From JBAZLV01 sp041650055 (GTDB lineage Bacteria; Nitrospirota; UBA9217): a stretch of DNA of 27,037 bases. Below the pieces are notes generated by a model. The model worked only from the letters and a program-made list of their open reading frames with translations. It did no database searches and was not told the DNA's origin. Location: NCBI GenBank assembly GCA_041650055.1, contig JBAZLV010000028.1:1-27037 (forward strand), given 5' to 3'. Both the position numbers and the translations under genes were made by a program. Positions 1-6,902 of this stretch are shown here, piece after piece; the stretch's first letter is position 1; every line of letters starts with the position of its first letter.

Positions 1-1792
1 GCAACCGGTCAGGTGTGACAAGAGATCCCGCCTGTTTCACATGCTCGCCGAGAACCGAGCGCAGAACTGCATGAAGTATGTGAGTGGCCGTATGATGCCG
101 GACAATGCCTCCGCGAGTTTCCGGATTAACTTTTGCGAGCACCGCATCGCCGGTTTTGAAACTGCCCTTTTTAACGATTCCCTGATGAATCACAAGACCT
201 TCGATTGGTTTGATAGTATTGGTAATTGTTATTTTTGCGGCTTCCCCGAGTATTTCTCCAATATCGCCAGTCTGTCCTCCCGACTCGGCATAGAACGGCG
301 TCTGATCAAGCATTATTTCAAGAGTATCGCCTTCACCAGCATCAGAAACAAGCTTGTCGTTCTTAAGCAGTGCATTGATAACGGCAGTCGTTTCGAGTTG
401 TTCATATCCGGTGAAAACCGTTTTCATTCGAGAACCGAGCTCTTTGTAAATCGGTTTGATTTTTTCTTCTCCGGTTCCTGACCACGCGGCTCGCGCTTTT
501 GTCCGCTGCTCCTGCATGGCTTTATGATATCCTTCTTCGTCCAGCTTCAAGTGCATGTCTCTGGCCATATCTGCTACCAGATCAAGCGGAAAACCGAAAG
601 TATCGTATAGCTTGAAGAGAACGTCTCCAGGAATGCTATTTTTCCCGGCGCTGATAAGTTCTCTGACCGTCTCATTGAGAAGTGCAATGCCTGAATCGAG
701 CGTCGCAGCGAAACGTTCTTCTTCGATCAATACAATTTTTGCAATATGGTCTCTGTGATCAACCAGTTCAGGATACGCTGCCCGCATTTCATCGATCACT
801 GATCCGGTCAGTTTATAAAGGAATGAGGTGTTTATTCCAATAAGTTTTCCGTATCGAATCGCCCTGCGAATAATTCTGCGAAGCACATATCCCCTGCCTT
901 CATTCGAGGGCAATACCCCATCAGATATTAAAAAGGTCATGGATCGCAAATGGTCTGCGATCACCTGGTAGGATATATCGGTCTGTTCATCCTTGTGATA
1001 AGGCACTCCGGCAAGCGATGCAATCTCTTTAATAAGCGGCTGGAATAGGTCAGTTGAAAAATTGCTTTTAACATTCTGAACAATTGCCGCAAGCCGTTCC
1101 AGTCCCATACCAGTGTCAATGCTTGGTTTGGGAAGCGGCGACAACTCGCCTGATTGATCGCGGTTAAATTGCATGAATACGAGATTCCAGATTTCGAGAT
1201 ACCGATCACAATCGCATCCGACCCGGCAATCCGGTTTTCCGCATCCGACTTCCGACCCCTGGTCGATAAGGATTTCAGAACAAGGACCGCAGGGTCCGGT
1301 ATCACCCATCTGCCAGAAATTATCTTTCTCTCCAAGACGCACAATCCGATCAGGGGAAACACCGGCTACTTCCTGCCAGAGCTGAAATGCTTCATCATCA
1401 TCCTGGTAAATCGTTACCCACAGTTTTTCCTTGGGAAGCTTGACCACCGTCGTAAGAAATTCCCAGGCATACGCAATAGCTTCTTTCTTAAAATAATCTC
1501 CGAACGAAAAATTCCCGAGCATCTCGAAAAAGGTGTGGTGTCGTGCCGTGTGGCCGACATTTTCCAGATCATTGTGTTTTCCACCAGCACGGACGCATTT
1601 CTGACTTGTCGTGGCACGTTTATAATCACGCACTTCTTCACCAAGAAACACACCTTTGAATTGAACCATGCCCGCATTGGTAAAAAGCAGAGTAGGATCG
1701 TTTCGAGGCACCAGAGAAGAACTCGGCACAATTTTATGTCCTTTTGTTTCAAAATAATCCAGGAAAAGTTTTCGTAGCTCGTTTGCCTTCAA
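1..1792 (-). CDS. alaS: Alanyl-tRNA synthetase, N-terminal about 597 residues (runs off the left edge)
   Basis: Charges tRNA-Ala with alanine in the cytoplasm and, through its editing domain, clears mischarged Ser/Gly. The minus-strand reading gives a class II catalytic core beginning KANELRKLFLDYFETKGHKI, followed by SSSLVPRNDPTLLFTNAGM and the motif GHTARHHTFFEMLGNFSFG. Close to the left edge comes the editing-domain zinc motif HTATHILHA. The start I choose is TTG at 1790-1792, because AAGGAG lies six bases upstream and the family's N-terminus begins exactly there; no ATG fits. The rest of the editing domain and the C-Ala domain (normal length about 870-880 residues) lie outside the window. 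It closes the recA-recX stretch but has a 175-base gap and a terminator in front of it, so it is probably transcribed separately. The frame is intact over the whole visible part. Confidence 0.96.
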   Translation of the reverse strand, partial: MKANELRKLFLDYFETKGHKIVPSSSLVPRNDPTLLFTNAGMVQFKGVFLGEEVRDYKRATTSQKCVRAGGKHNDLENVGHTARHHTFFEMLGNFSFGDYFKKEAIAYAWEFLTTVVKLPKEKLWVTIYQDDDEAFQLWQEVAGVSPDRIVRLGEKDNFWQMGDTGPCGPCSEILIDQGSEVGCGKPDCRVGCDCDRYLEIWNLVFMQFNRDQSGELSPLPKPSIDTGMGLERLAAIVQNVKSNFSTDLFQPLIKEIASLAGVPYHKDEQTDISYQVIADHLRSMTFLISDGVLPSNEGRGYVLRRIIRRAIRYGKLIGINTSFLYKLTGSVIDEMRAAYPELVDHRDHIAKIVLIEEERFAATLDSGIALLNETVRELISAGKNSIPGDVLFKLYDTFGFPLDLVADMARDMHLKLDEEGYHKAMQEQRTKARAAWSGTGEEKIKPIYKELGSRMKTVFTGYEQLETTAVINALLKNDKLVSDAGEGDTLEIMLDQTPFYAESGGQTGDIGEILGEAAKITITNTIKPIEGLVIHQGIVKKGSFKTGDAVLAKVNPETRGGIVRHHTATHILHAVLRSVLGEHVKQAGSLVTPDRL

Positions 1793-1837
1793 AAGATGCT
1801 CCTTATAAAAATGTATTTCACTTGTATGTATGAAGGA

Positions 1838-1865
1838 AAATAACAGAAATAGTCGAATAATTCAA
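1838..1865 (-). promoter_or_regulatory. Possible weak sigma70 promoter of alaS
   Basis: On the minus strand a TTGAAT (1860-1865) and a TTATTT (1838-1843) are separated by 16 bases, about 45 bases upstream of the alaS TTG start. Both hexamers are imperfect. The position between the upstream terminator and alaS is sensible, but the call rests on resemblance only. Confidence 0.3.
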
Positions 1866-1921
1866 GCAGTTACTCATGGGAAGGATAAAAAAGGAATGAG
1901 AATGAACGTACTAGAAAATAT

Positions 1922-1952
1922 GAAGCCGGGCACGTAAAACCTGCCCGGCTTC
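1922..1952 (-). terminator. Rho-independent terminator after the DUF1318 lipoprotein gene
   Basis: A perfect 11-bp inverted repeat (GAAGCCGGGCA / TGCCCGGCTTC) with a 9-base loop lies 15 bases past the lipoprotein stop codon. Read on the minus strand it is followed by ATATTTTC, a short T-rich run. It separates the ydbH/DUF1318 unit from alaS. Confidence 0.75.
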
Positions 1953-1967
1953 ATAAAATACCTTTAA

Positions 1968-2561
1968 TTATTTCTTCATCCACTGACCGTTATCCTGCTG
2001 AATCCACCATCCTTGCCGTGACTTCCCGCGCCAGCTGTTTGCAAACAACTTCTGAACTTGGCCCATCATATCGGGATTCAGCTTATTTGCACGAAGTATC
2101 TCAGAATAAAGAGCATTTCGGTCGCTGTTTTCCTGTTGCGAGAGCCTGTTAAGATCAGCTCTTTCCTTAAGCGAAAGAGAATCGGCATTTCTTACTTCTA
2201 CAAGACCCTTGTTATTTTCCCCCAAGGCGCCTTTACCATAAAATGGCTGTAATGCCAGAAAACGGTTTTTCATGGAATCTTTTAACCCGCGTATTGCCGG
2301 AGTCGAAACTTCAATATCAACAGCTGCATATGCCTCTGACGCTCCAAAACTAATAAGAGGCAGGTTTTTCAACCAGCTGGATTCATCTTTTTTCGGTTCA
2401 GACTTCTTCTGCTCGCCGTTTTGTTCCTGTGCTCGCACATCATCCACGATTTGATCAGCTGCTTTTTGTATAGCCGTTGCAGGGAAATAAATATTGACCG
2501 TGACACAAGAAACAAGCACGAATACAAACAGCGGAATAATCAAATGCAATTTTTTCTTCAT
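1968..2561 (-). CDS. DUF1318 (YdbL-like) lipoprotein, partner of the YdbH-like protein
   Basis: A 197-residue protein with an N-terminal lipoprotein signal: KKK, a hydrophobic run, then LVSC with the lipidated Cys at residue 19. The mature part opens with VTVNIYFPATAIQKAADQIV, the hallmark of DUF1318. A charged Q/E/K-rich linker follows, then the second half of the domain, where SLSLKERADLNRLSQQENSD and LYSEILRANKLNPD are conserved-looking. I start at the ATG at 2561, since GGAGGAG sits just upstream; a GTG four codons earlier overlaps that ribosome site. In enterobacteria ydbH, ynbE (an outer-membrane lipoprotein) and ydbL form an operon that bridges the two membranes for phospholipid traffic. 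Here one lipoprotein carrying a YdbL domain follows the ydbH homologue and no separate ynbE is visible, so it may combine both roles (inference). Confidence 0.8.
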   Translation of the reverse strand: MKKKLHLIIPLFVFVLVSCVTVNIYFPATAIQKAADQIVDDVRAQEQNGEQKKSEPKKDESSWLKNLPLISFGASEAYAAVDIEVSTPAIRGLKDSMKNRFLALQPFYGKGALGENNKGLVEVRNADSLSLKERADLNRLSQQENSDRNALYSEILRANKLNPDMMGQVQKLFANSWRGKSRQGWWIQQDNGQWMKK

Positions 2562-2653
2562 AATCTCCTCCACAGAATGAAATGTTTTATATCGTTGCTG
2601 AATATCGTTTTAATGATACAGATTTTACCACTTTTAGATGCAAGTTGCCTTGT

Positions 2654-4084
2654 TTATTGTATTTGTATTTCCTCAGAGTTCACCGGCTTGGACATGCGGT
2701 TCAAACGCTCAACCATGTCTCGAAAACTGATTGCATTCTCCGGATTTTGATTCACGACATCGACACCTCGGAAAAAGCCTCGTCGGATGAGATATTCTGT
2801 CCCGTCTTCCATAAGAGTACCATTAATTCTGAATTGATCATTGCGCAGAACGCATCGAATGCCTATTTTGCTATATGGAAAATTCTTAAAATATTTGGTG
2901 ACTCCCCTGCTTAATACACTTCCTGCGCCTGTGCCGAGCACCGAGATATTTTCAATGGCATCTGCACTTATTTCCTGTTCAATACCTGATTTTTTGACTG
3001 ATTCAATCTCAAGAACAAAACTGGCAGGCTGTCCATATTCCATCACAAAAGCTTGCAATGACCCCTGTATAATTCCGCTCATTGAACCGACAGGTATCTT
3101 CCTGGTCATTTTTTCAAGATTAATGTTCTGGAAAAATATATCGCCGCCTATTTTTCTTGACGGTTTCGTAATATCTTCAGCAAAGAAATTCTTAGCAATG
3201 ATTTCGCCATCAAAGACATTGATCTTCGCTGTTCCTTCTGATAGAAGCCGGTTCTGTTGATATTTCATCATTCCAAAATCTGCGTTCACGGCCCCGGGTA
3301 ATTCAACGTCAAGAAATTTCTTTGTCATCCGTCCAAGGTTTATATTTTCTATCGTAAGACCGAATTTCAGCTGCATATCCGGAGAGAGAAGATCATCTGC
3401 CACTATATTATAAATATGAATTTTGCCTAGAAAAAATGGAATTATAACAGGCTCTGGCACTGCAAGCCTATTCTGGGCAATCATGACCGGAATGCGCACA
3501 GTATCTATGGCAAGCCGTTTGCGTTGAATATTTTGGAAGCGAATATTTCCTAGTAGACCAGCGGTTGAATCCTGCCTGGCTGAAGACGGATGTACAAAAT
3601 CTAATGGCAAGATCGCCGAAATACTGCCAATGGAAAACTGCATATCCGGCGCATGGATGGCAGTATCCGTCATTGTATATTGGCCTGTAACGTAGGTCGT
3701 GCCGTTTTTTCGCCAAATGATGGTATTCAGAGAAGAATAGCCAGTTGCGGAAAATCCTTTCAGTCCAGATGAAGTGTTGCTCAGGTATTCCTTGAATATT
3801 TTTTCAATAATGTTTTTGTGTGAAACCTTGGCCGCCACTGCTTTAAGGGACCAATCGTTTTTATTGCCTTTCATCATAAAGGAATAATCACCAGTCTGAA
3901 AAATATCAAGGTTTGCATGAAGAGAAAAAGATGCATCACCGGACAAGGATAACATGCCGTCTGCCTTGATTGAGGTTTTCTGTCCTTTGAAATTATTGTA
4001 ATAATCCTTCCAGAGCAGTTCGCCCGGCTGCTGAATAGAAACGATATTGAACGCGACTTTTTGTTCAGGTATTGCATAATTCAC
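2654..4084 (-). CDS. YdbH-like intermembrane phospholipid transport protein, C-terminal part (frame-shifted from 4141-4794)
   Basis: This 476-residue reading frame is rich in short alternating beta segments (for example LSLSGDASFSLHANLDIF and GGDIFFQNINLEKMTRKIP) without catalytic motifs. That is the pattern of AsmA-like/YdbH (DctA-YdbH, PF11739) periplasmic beta-groove proteins. The end (RGVDVVNQNPENAISFRDMVERLNRM) matches the usual YdbH-family C-terminal style. The nominal GTG at 4084 has no ribosome site. The frame is open without a stop back to 4153, where it overlaps the end of the upstream fragment by 13 bases, and a one-base shift there would join both into about 713 residues. I therefore read this as the C-terminal portion of one gene. 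It is followed at 2561 by the DUF1318 lipoprotein, as in ydbH-ynbE-ydbL operons. Family assignment is inferred from fold pattern and neighbour. Confidence 0.7.
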   Translation of the reverse strand: MNYAIPEQKVAFNIVSIQQPGELLWKDYYNNFKGQKTSIKADGMLSLSGDASFSLHANLDIFQTGDYSFMMKGNKNDWSLKAVAAKVSHKNIIEKIFKEYLSNTSSGLKGFSATGYSSLNTIIWRKNGTTYVTGQYTMTDTAIHAPDMQFSIGSISAILPLDFVHPSSARQDSTAGLLGNIRFQNIQRKRLAIDTVRIPVMIAQNRLAVPEPVIIPFFLGKIHIYNIVADDLLSPDMQLKFGLTIENINLGRMTKKFLDVELPGAVNADFGMMKYQQNRLLSEGTAKINVFDGEIIAKNFFAEDITKPSRKIGGDIFFQNINLEKMTRKIPVGSMSGIIQGSLQAFVMEYGQPASFVLEIESVKKSGIEQEISADAIENISVLGTGAGSVLSRGVTKYFKNFPYSKIGIRCVLRNDQFRINGTLMEDGTEYLIRRGFFRGVDVVNQNPENAISFRDMVERLNRMSKPVNSEEIQIQ

Positions 4085-4140
4085 CGCAAGCGTAGTTGAG
4101 CCGCTATTTCCCTGTGTGGTAAATGCCGTTGCAGGTGAAT

Positions 4141-4794
4141 CTATCTGACATCTTTAAAAGATGAGTCGATTTTTCCTTTCAATGATTCCAATTTATTTGT
4201 ATAAAGCGTTTCAAGACGAACCTTGGCTGCAATGGTACCCTTTGCTGATAATTTGTTTTCATCTCTACGGAAACTAAAATTTGACTGAACGGAAATATCA
4301 GCCCCTTTTTTGACTGAAAAATCTCTCACGGTAAGATCACAATGGGTTAACTTCAGCTTTTGATTATGCCCTGCAGAATATTCAACTTCAGCATTCTGAA
4401 TATCGAGTAATTTTACATCGGGTAATTTCTCTAAAAAGGAAAAATCTAATTTGCGAGAACTGGATTGGAATATAAGCTTTGGATTCTTAAAGACAAGAGT
4501 ATCCATTTTACCGGTCATTAGTTTAAGAAGAGAATTCTTTATCGACACATCAGAACAGACAATAGTAAGCCCGGTGTTTGTATCTTTTATAACAAGGTCA
4601 TCGATGTGTCCTGACAAACCCGGAGATAATGAAACATCACGGGCAGATATATCATATCCTGATTTGGAAGCGAGAAAATTCAGCACAGCAGGCGATTTCA
4701 GTAAAAAAAGGAGAGCAACATATCCCATGCAGATAAAAATTCCAATGATAATGAGTACCAGCGCAACTCCTTTTTTAATTTTTCTGTGCTTCAT
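4141..4794 (-). CDS. YdbH-like protein, N-terminal membrane-anchored part (frame-shifted)
   Basis: 217 residues with a basic N-terminus (MKHRKIKKG) and one membrane helix (about residues 10-33). A periplasmic stretch typical of AsmA/YdbH proteins follows: YDISARDVSLSPGLSGHIDDL, a 'VSIKNSLLKLMTGKM' segment and 'VFKNPKLIFQ' repeats. The frame ends at TAG 4141-4143, while the downstream frame becomes open at 4153. Membrane anchor and beta-rich body are thus on two frames of what appears to be a single gene. The known role in enterobacteria is an inner-membrane-anchored bridge that moves phospholipids to the outer membrane, partly redundant with TamB and YhdP. A TATAAT (minus strand, 4804-4809) lies only ten bases before the ATG and no clear ribosome site is visible, so initiation is uncertain. 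Confidence 0.7.
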   Translation of the reverse strand: MKHRKIKKGVALVLIIIGIFICMGYVALLFLLKSPAVLNFLASKSGYDISARDVSLSPGLSGHIDDLVIKDTNTGLTIVCSDVSIKNSLLKLMTGKMDTLVFKNPKLIFQSSSRKLDFSFLEKLPDVKLLDIQNAEVEYSAGHNQKLKLTHCDLTVRDFSVKKGADISVQSNFSFRRDENKLSAKGTIAAKVRLETLYTNKLESLKGKIDSSFKDVR

Positions 4795-4875
4795 ATTGTT
4801 TTGATTATAACACTGAGATAACGTTATTCGAATAGGAATTTATTGAATGGGGGATAGAGAATGCAGAAATTCTGG

Positions 4876-4904
4876 AGGGGTGAAAAATCTTAAAGTTCAC
4901 CCCT
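4876..4904 (-). terminator. Hairpin after the small zinc-ribbon gene, probable terminator
   Basis: Nine-bp perfect arms (AGGGGTGAA / TTCACCCCT) with an 11-base A/T-rich loop, 20 bases past the stop at 4925. The run behind it on the minus strand (CCAGAATTTC) is only weakly T-rich, so termination efficiency is doubtful. Confidence 0.45.
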
Positions 4905-4924
4905 GCGCTCCCTTGCATGACGTA

Positions 4925-5077
4925 TTATTCCTTTTTAAGATCCGTATAGGTAACGGCTTTTGAACCACAATCCGGGCACTTGCTGGGTTTGCCTGAACTG
5001 GTCCAGGAACTTCCGCATTTTGTACAGTAGCATTGATACTCTTTCGGTTCGACAATAACTTCCTTTTCATTTGCCAT
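4925..5077 (-). CDS. Small zinc-ribbon protein (50 residues)
   Basis: A short protein of unknown role: MANEKEVIVEPKEYQCYCTK, then two knuckles CTKCG and CPDCG separated by 12-13 residues, forming one rubredoxin-like/zinc-ribbon site. The start at 5077 is chosen because AGGAG stands at a suitable distance upstream; an in-frame ATG ten codons earlier would place that site inside the coding sequence. It is 66 bases behind recX and ends in a hairpin. Such mini zinc ribbons (FmdB-like or rubredoxin-like) are common in sulfate reducers and relatives. The sequence does not allow a more precise function. Confidence 0.75.
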   Translation of the reverse strand: MANEKEVIVEPKEYQCYCTKCGSSWTSSGKPSKCPDCGSKAVTYTDLKKE

Positions 5078-5143
5078 ATGTAAGCTCTCCTTTCTCATCT
5101 GTTTCAATGAATCAGGTATTCATTTTTTGTCGCATATAGTTGC

Positions 5144-5650
5144 TCATGTACGCATGGCACGAAGTATATCCCAAATGATCTCATGGGAAAACCCCTTACG
5201 CTCCAGGAATCCTGCAAGCCGCCGTTGCTGCACCCTGGGTTCCGAGTTCTTTATTGTCCGTAGTTTATTCTCTACGATCTTGCATGCGATCTCGCGTTCG
5301 TTTTCAGGTGGAATTACTTCGGTAAGCGCTTCATGAATCGTTTGTTGATCAACGCCCTTCAGCCTTAATTCCTGTTCGATCCTTCGCCTGCCGTATCCTC
5401 TGAGCCTTGCCCTGCTTGCCGCCCATTGAGCGGCAAATTTCCTATCATCGATATAACCCAACCTTTGGAGATGTTGCATTACTGTCTGGATCACAGGTTC
5501 AGGGAAGGTCTTTTCACGAAGTTTTTGTTCAAGTTCATAGTTACTTCTTGGCCTGAACGTAAGAAGGCGGTATGCGGTATTCCTGGCACGGACAATCGCC
5601 TTGTCTGGATATTCCATATATATTTCGGCTTTATTTCTGGCTACTTGCAA
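5144..5650 (-). CDS. recX: Regulatory protein RecX
   Basis: RecX caps and disassembles RecA filaments and inhibits RecA recombinase and co-protease activity. The 168 residues show the expected three-helix repeats: 'AYRLLTFRPRSNYELEQKLR', then 'VMQHLQRLGYIDDRKFAAQW' and 'RLRGYGRRRIEQELRLKGV', then the C-terminal 'RRLAGFLERKGFSHEIIWDI' repeat. The longest frame starts with TTG at 5650, only nine bases after the end of the pilT tail frame; an ATG at residue 12 (5617) is the alternative. Neither has a convincing ribosome site, and translational coupling to the preceding frame is likely. Position in the recA transcript fits the usual co-expression of recX with recA. Confidence 0.93.
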   Translation of the reverse strand: MQVARNKAEIYMEYPDKAIVRARNTAYRLLTFRPRSNYELEQKLREKTFPEPVIQTVMQHLQRLGYIDDRKFAAQWAASRARLRGYGRRRIEQELRLKGVDQQTIHEALTEVIPPENEREIACKIVENKLRTIKNSEPRVQQRRLAGFLERKGFSHEIIWDILRAMRT

Positions 5651-5659
5651 ATCTTTAAC

Positions 5660-5899
5660 TTATTTGTCGCCAAAACGATCAATTTTAAAATCTGAATCGC
5701 CTGTAGGACCCGTGTATTCCCGTGCTTCTGATGTACTTTTATACTCACGTGCTACGCCAGGTTTTGGCTTGCTGGTTGTTTCCCGTGAGACGGCCTTTTT
5801 CCGCTCATCTTCTTCCATGGTAAGATCGCTGGTAGATTGAATGCCTTTTACCTTCAAAGCAAAATCATCTGGGTTGCTGGCTGACAGGAGCTTCATCAT
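5660..5899 (-). other. Displaced C-terminal tail of PilT in the +1 frame
   Basis: The 79-residue frame contains SASNPDDFALKVKGIQSTSD, which is the normal C-terminal end of PilT-family ATPases (EAL..A(S/T)NPD(D/E)F.L...GI). It overlaps the 3' end of the main pilT frame (to 5865) by 35 bases. Dropping one C from the GCTCCTG at 5891-5885 would read Y-D-E-A-L-S-A-S-N-P-D-D continuously and give a 413-residue PilT. After the conserved end comes a hydrophilic, low-complexity extension rich in E, K, S and T. I therefore do not regard it as an independent gene, although an automatic caller would list it as a hypothetical protein. A frameshift or sequence error in pilT is the simplest reading. Confidence 0.75.
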
Positions 5900-6902
5900 A
5901 CGTGATTATTCCTTTTTTGTATAAGCCCAAAAGCGACTGATCGAACGTCTGCATTCCGTAATGCAGGCGTCCTTCGGCAACTATGGTCGGTATCTGGCGG
6001 GTTTTTGCATCATCAATAATCGCTTCACGAATGGACAACGTTCCGAGCATAACCTCAACTGCAGGTACGCGACCGGTTCCATCAGCTCGGGCAACAAGCC
6101 GCTGAGAAATAATGCCTTTGATCACTGATGCGAGTTGCATTCGTACTTGTTTCTGCTGATACGGAGGAAAGACTGTGATAATACGGTTAACTGTTTCTGC
6201 TGCATCCAGTGTATGAAGCGTTGAAAGAACCAGATGGCCTGTTTCTGCAGCCGTCAGGGCCGTAGAAATAGTCTCAAAATCACGCATTTCGCCGACCAGA
6301 ATCACGTCCGGATCCTGACGAAGAGCGCTTCGCAACGCGTCGCTAAACCCGAATGTATCGGAACCGATTTCACGCTGATTTACGATGCTTTTTTTATCTC
6401 GATGGAGAAATTCGATCGGGTCTTCTATCGTAACAATGTTAGCGGTTCTGGAAGTATTGATATGGTCAATCATGGCAGCCAGTGTTGTTGATTTACCGCT
6501 CCCGGTCGTACCGGTAACCAGGATCAGTCCCCGCTGTTCACTTGCCACCTTTTGAAGCACGGAAGGCAGCACCAGATCGTCGAACCCAAGGATCCTCGCC
6601 GGCACCATACGAAAAACCATGCCCACGCTTCCGCGCTGTTGAAATACGTTCACGCGGAAACGGCCAAGTCCCGGGACAGCGTAGGCCATATCAAGCTCGT
6701 TTTTTTCCTTGAATTTGGTTTTTTGCGCAGGACTCATGATGCCGAGCGCCACGGTAAGGGCTTCCTCCTGCGTTGTGCGTTTTTCAGAATCAAGCGGTTG
6801 CAATCTGCCATCGATCCGTAAAATCGGCGGCACGCCAACTTTGACATGAAGATCCGAAGCCTTTTTCTCAAACGTTATTTTAAGCAATTCATTGAGATTC
6901 AT
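5865..6902 (-). CDS. pilT: Type IV pilus retraction ATPase PilT (3' end frame-shifted)
   Basis: Hexameric cytoplasmic ATPase that drives pilus retraction. The order is canonical: N-terminal PAS-like domain (residues 1-110; KASDLHVKVGVPPILRIDG), Walker A GTTGSGKSTT at about 131-140, Asp box IEDPIEFLH, Walker B RQDPDVILVGEMRD, His box GHLVLSTLHT, and the PilT-type AIRNLIRE-like helix SIREAIIDDAKTRQI. The frame stops after YDEAPVSQQPR, where the family continues; the missing end is in the +1 frame (5660-5899). The start ATG overlaps the recA stop by ATGA, so translation is coupled to recA. The assignment to the retraction (PilT), not the extension (PilB), class is supported by length and by the GRLHYGMQTFDQSL motif. 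Other pilus genes are not in the window. Confidence 0.93.
   Translation of the reverse strand: MNLNELLKITFEKKASDLHVKVGVPPILRIDGRLQPLDSEKRTTQEEALTVALGIMSPAQKTKFKEKNELDMAYAVPGLGRFRVNVFQQRGSVGMVFRMVPARILGFDDLVLPSVLQKVASEQRGLILVTGTTGSGKSTTLAAMIDHINTSRTANIVTIEDPIEFLHRDKKSIVNQREIGSDTFGFSDALRSALRQDPDVILVGEMRDFETISTALTAAETGHLVLSTLHTLDAAETVNRIITVFPPYQQKQVRMQLASVIKGIISQRLVARADGTGRVPAVEVMLGTLSIREAIIDDAKTRQIPTIVAEGRLHYGMQTFDQSLLGLYKKGIITYDEAPVSQQPR

Noticed and set aside
1154..1777. Plus-strand ORF of 207 codons opposite alaS
   Set aside because: It mirrors the conserved class II synthetase core and has no coding character of its own.
4150..4160. Programmed -1 frameshift signal in the ydbH homologue
   Set aside because: The TTTTAAAG near the junction is not in the phase of an X-XXY-YYZ heptamer, and shifting there would meet TAA at once.
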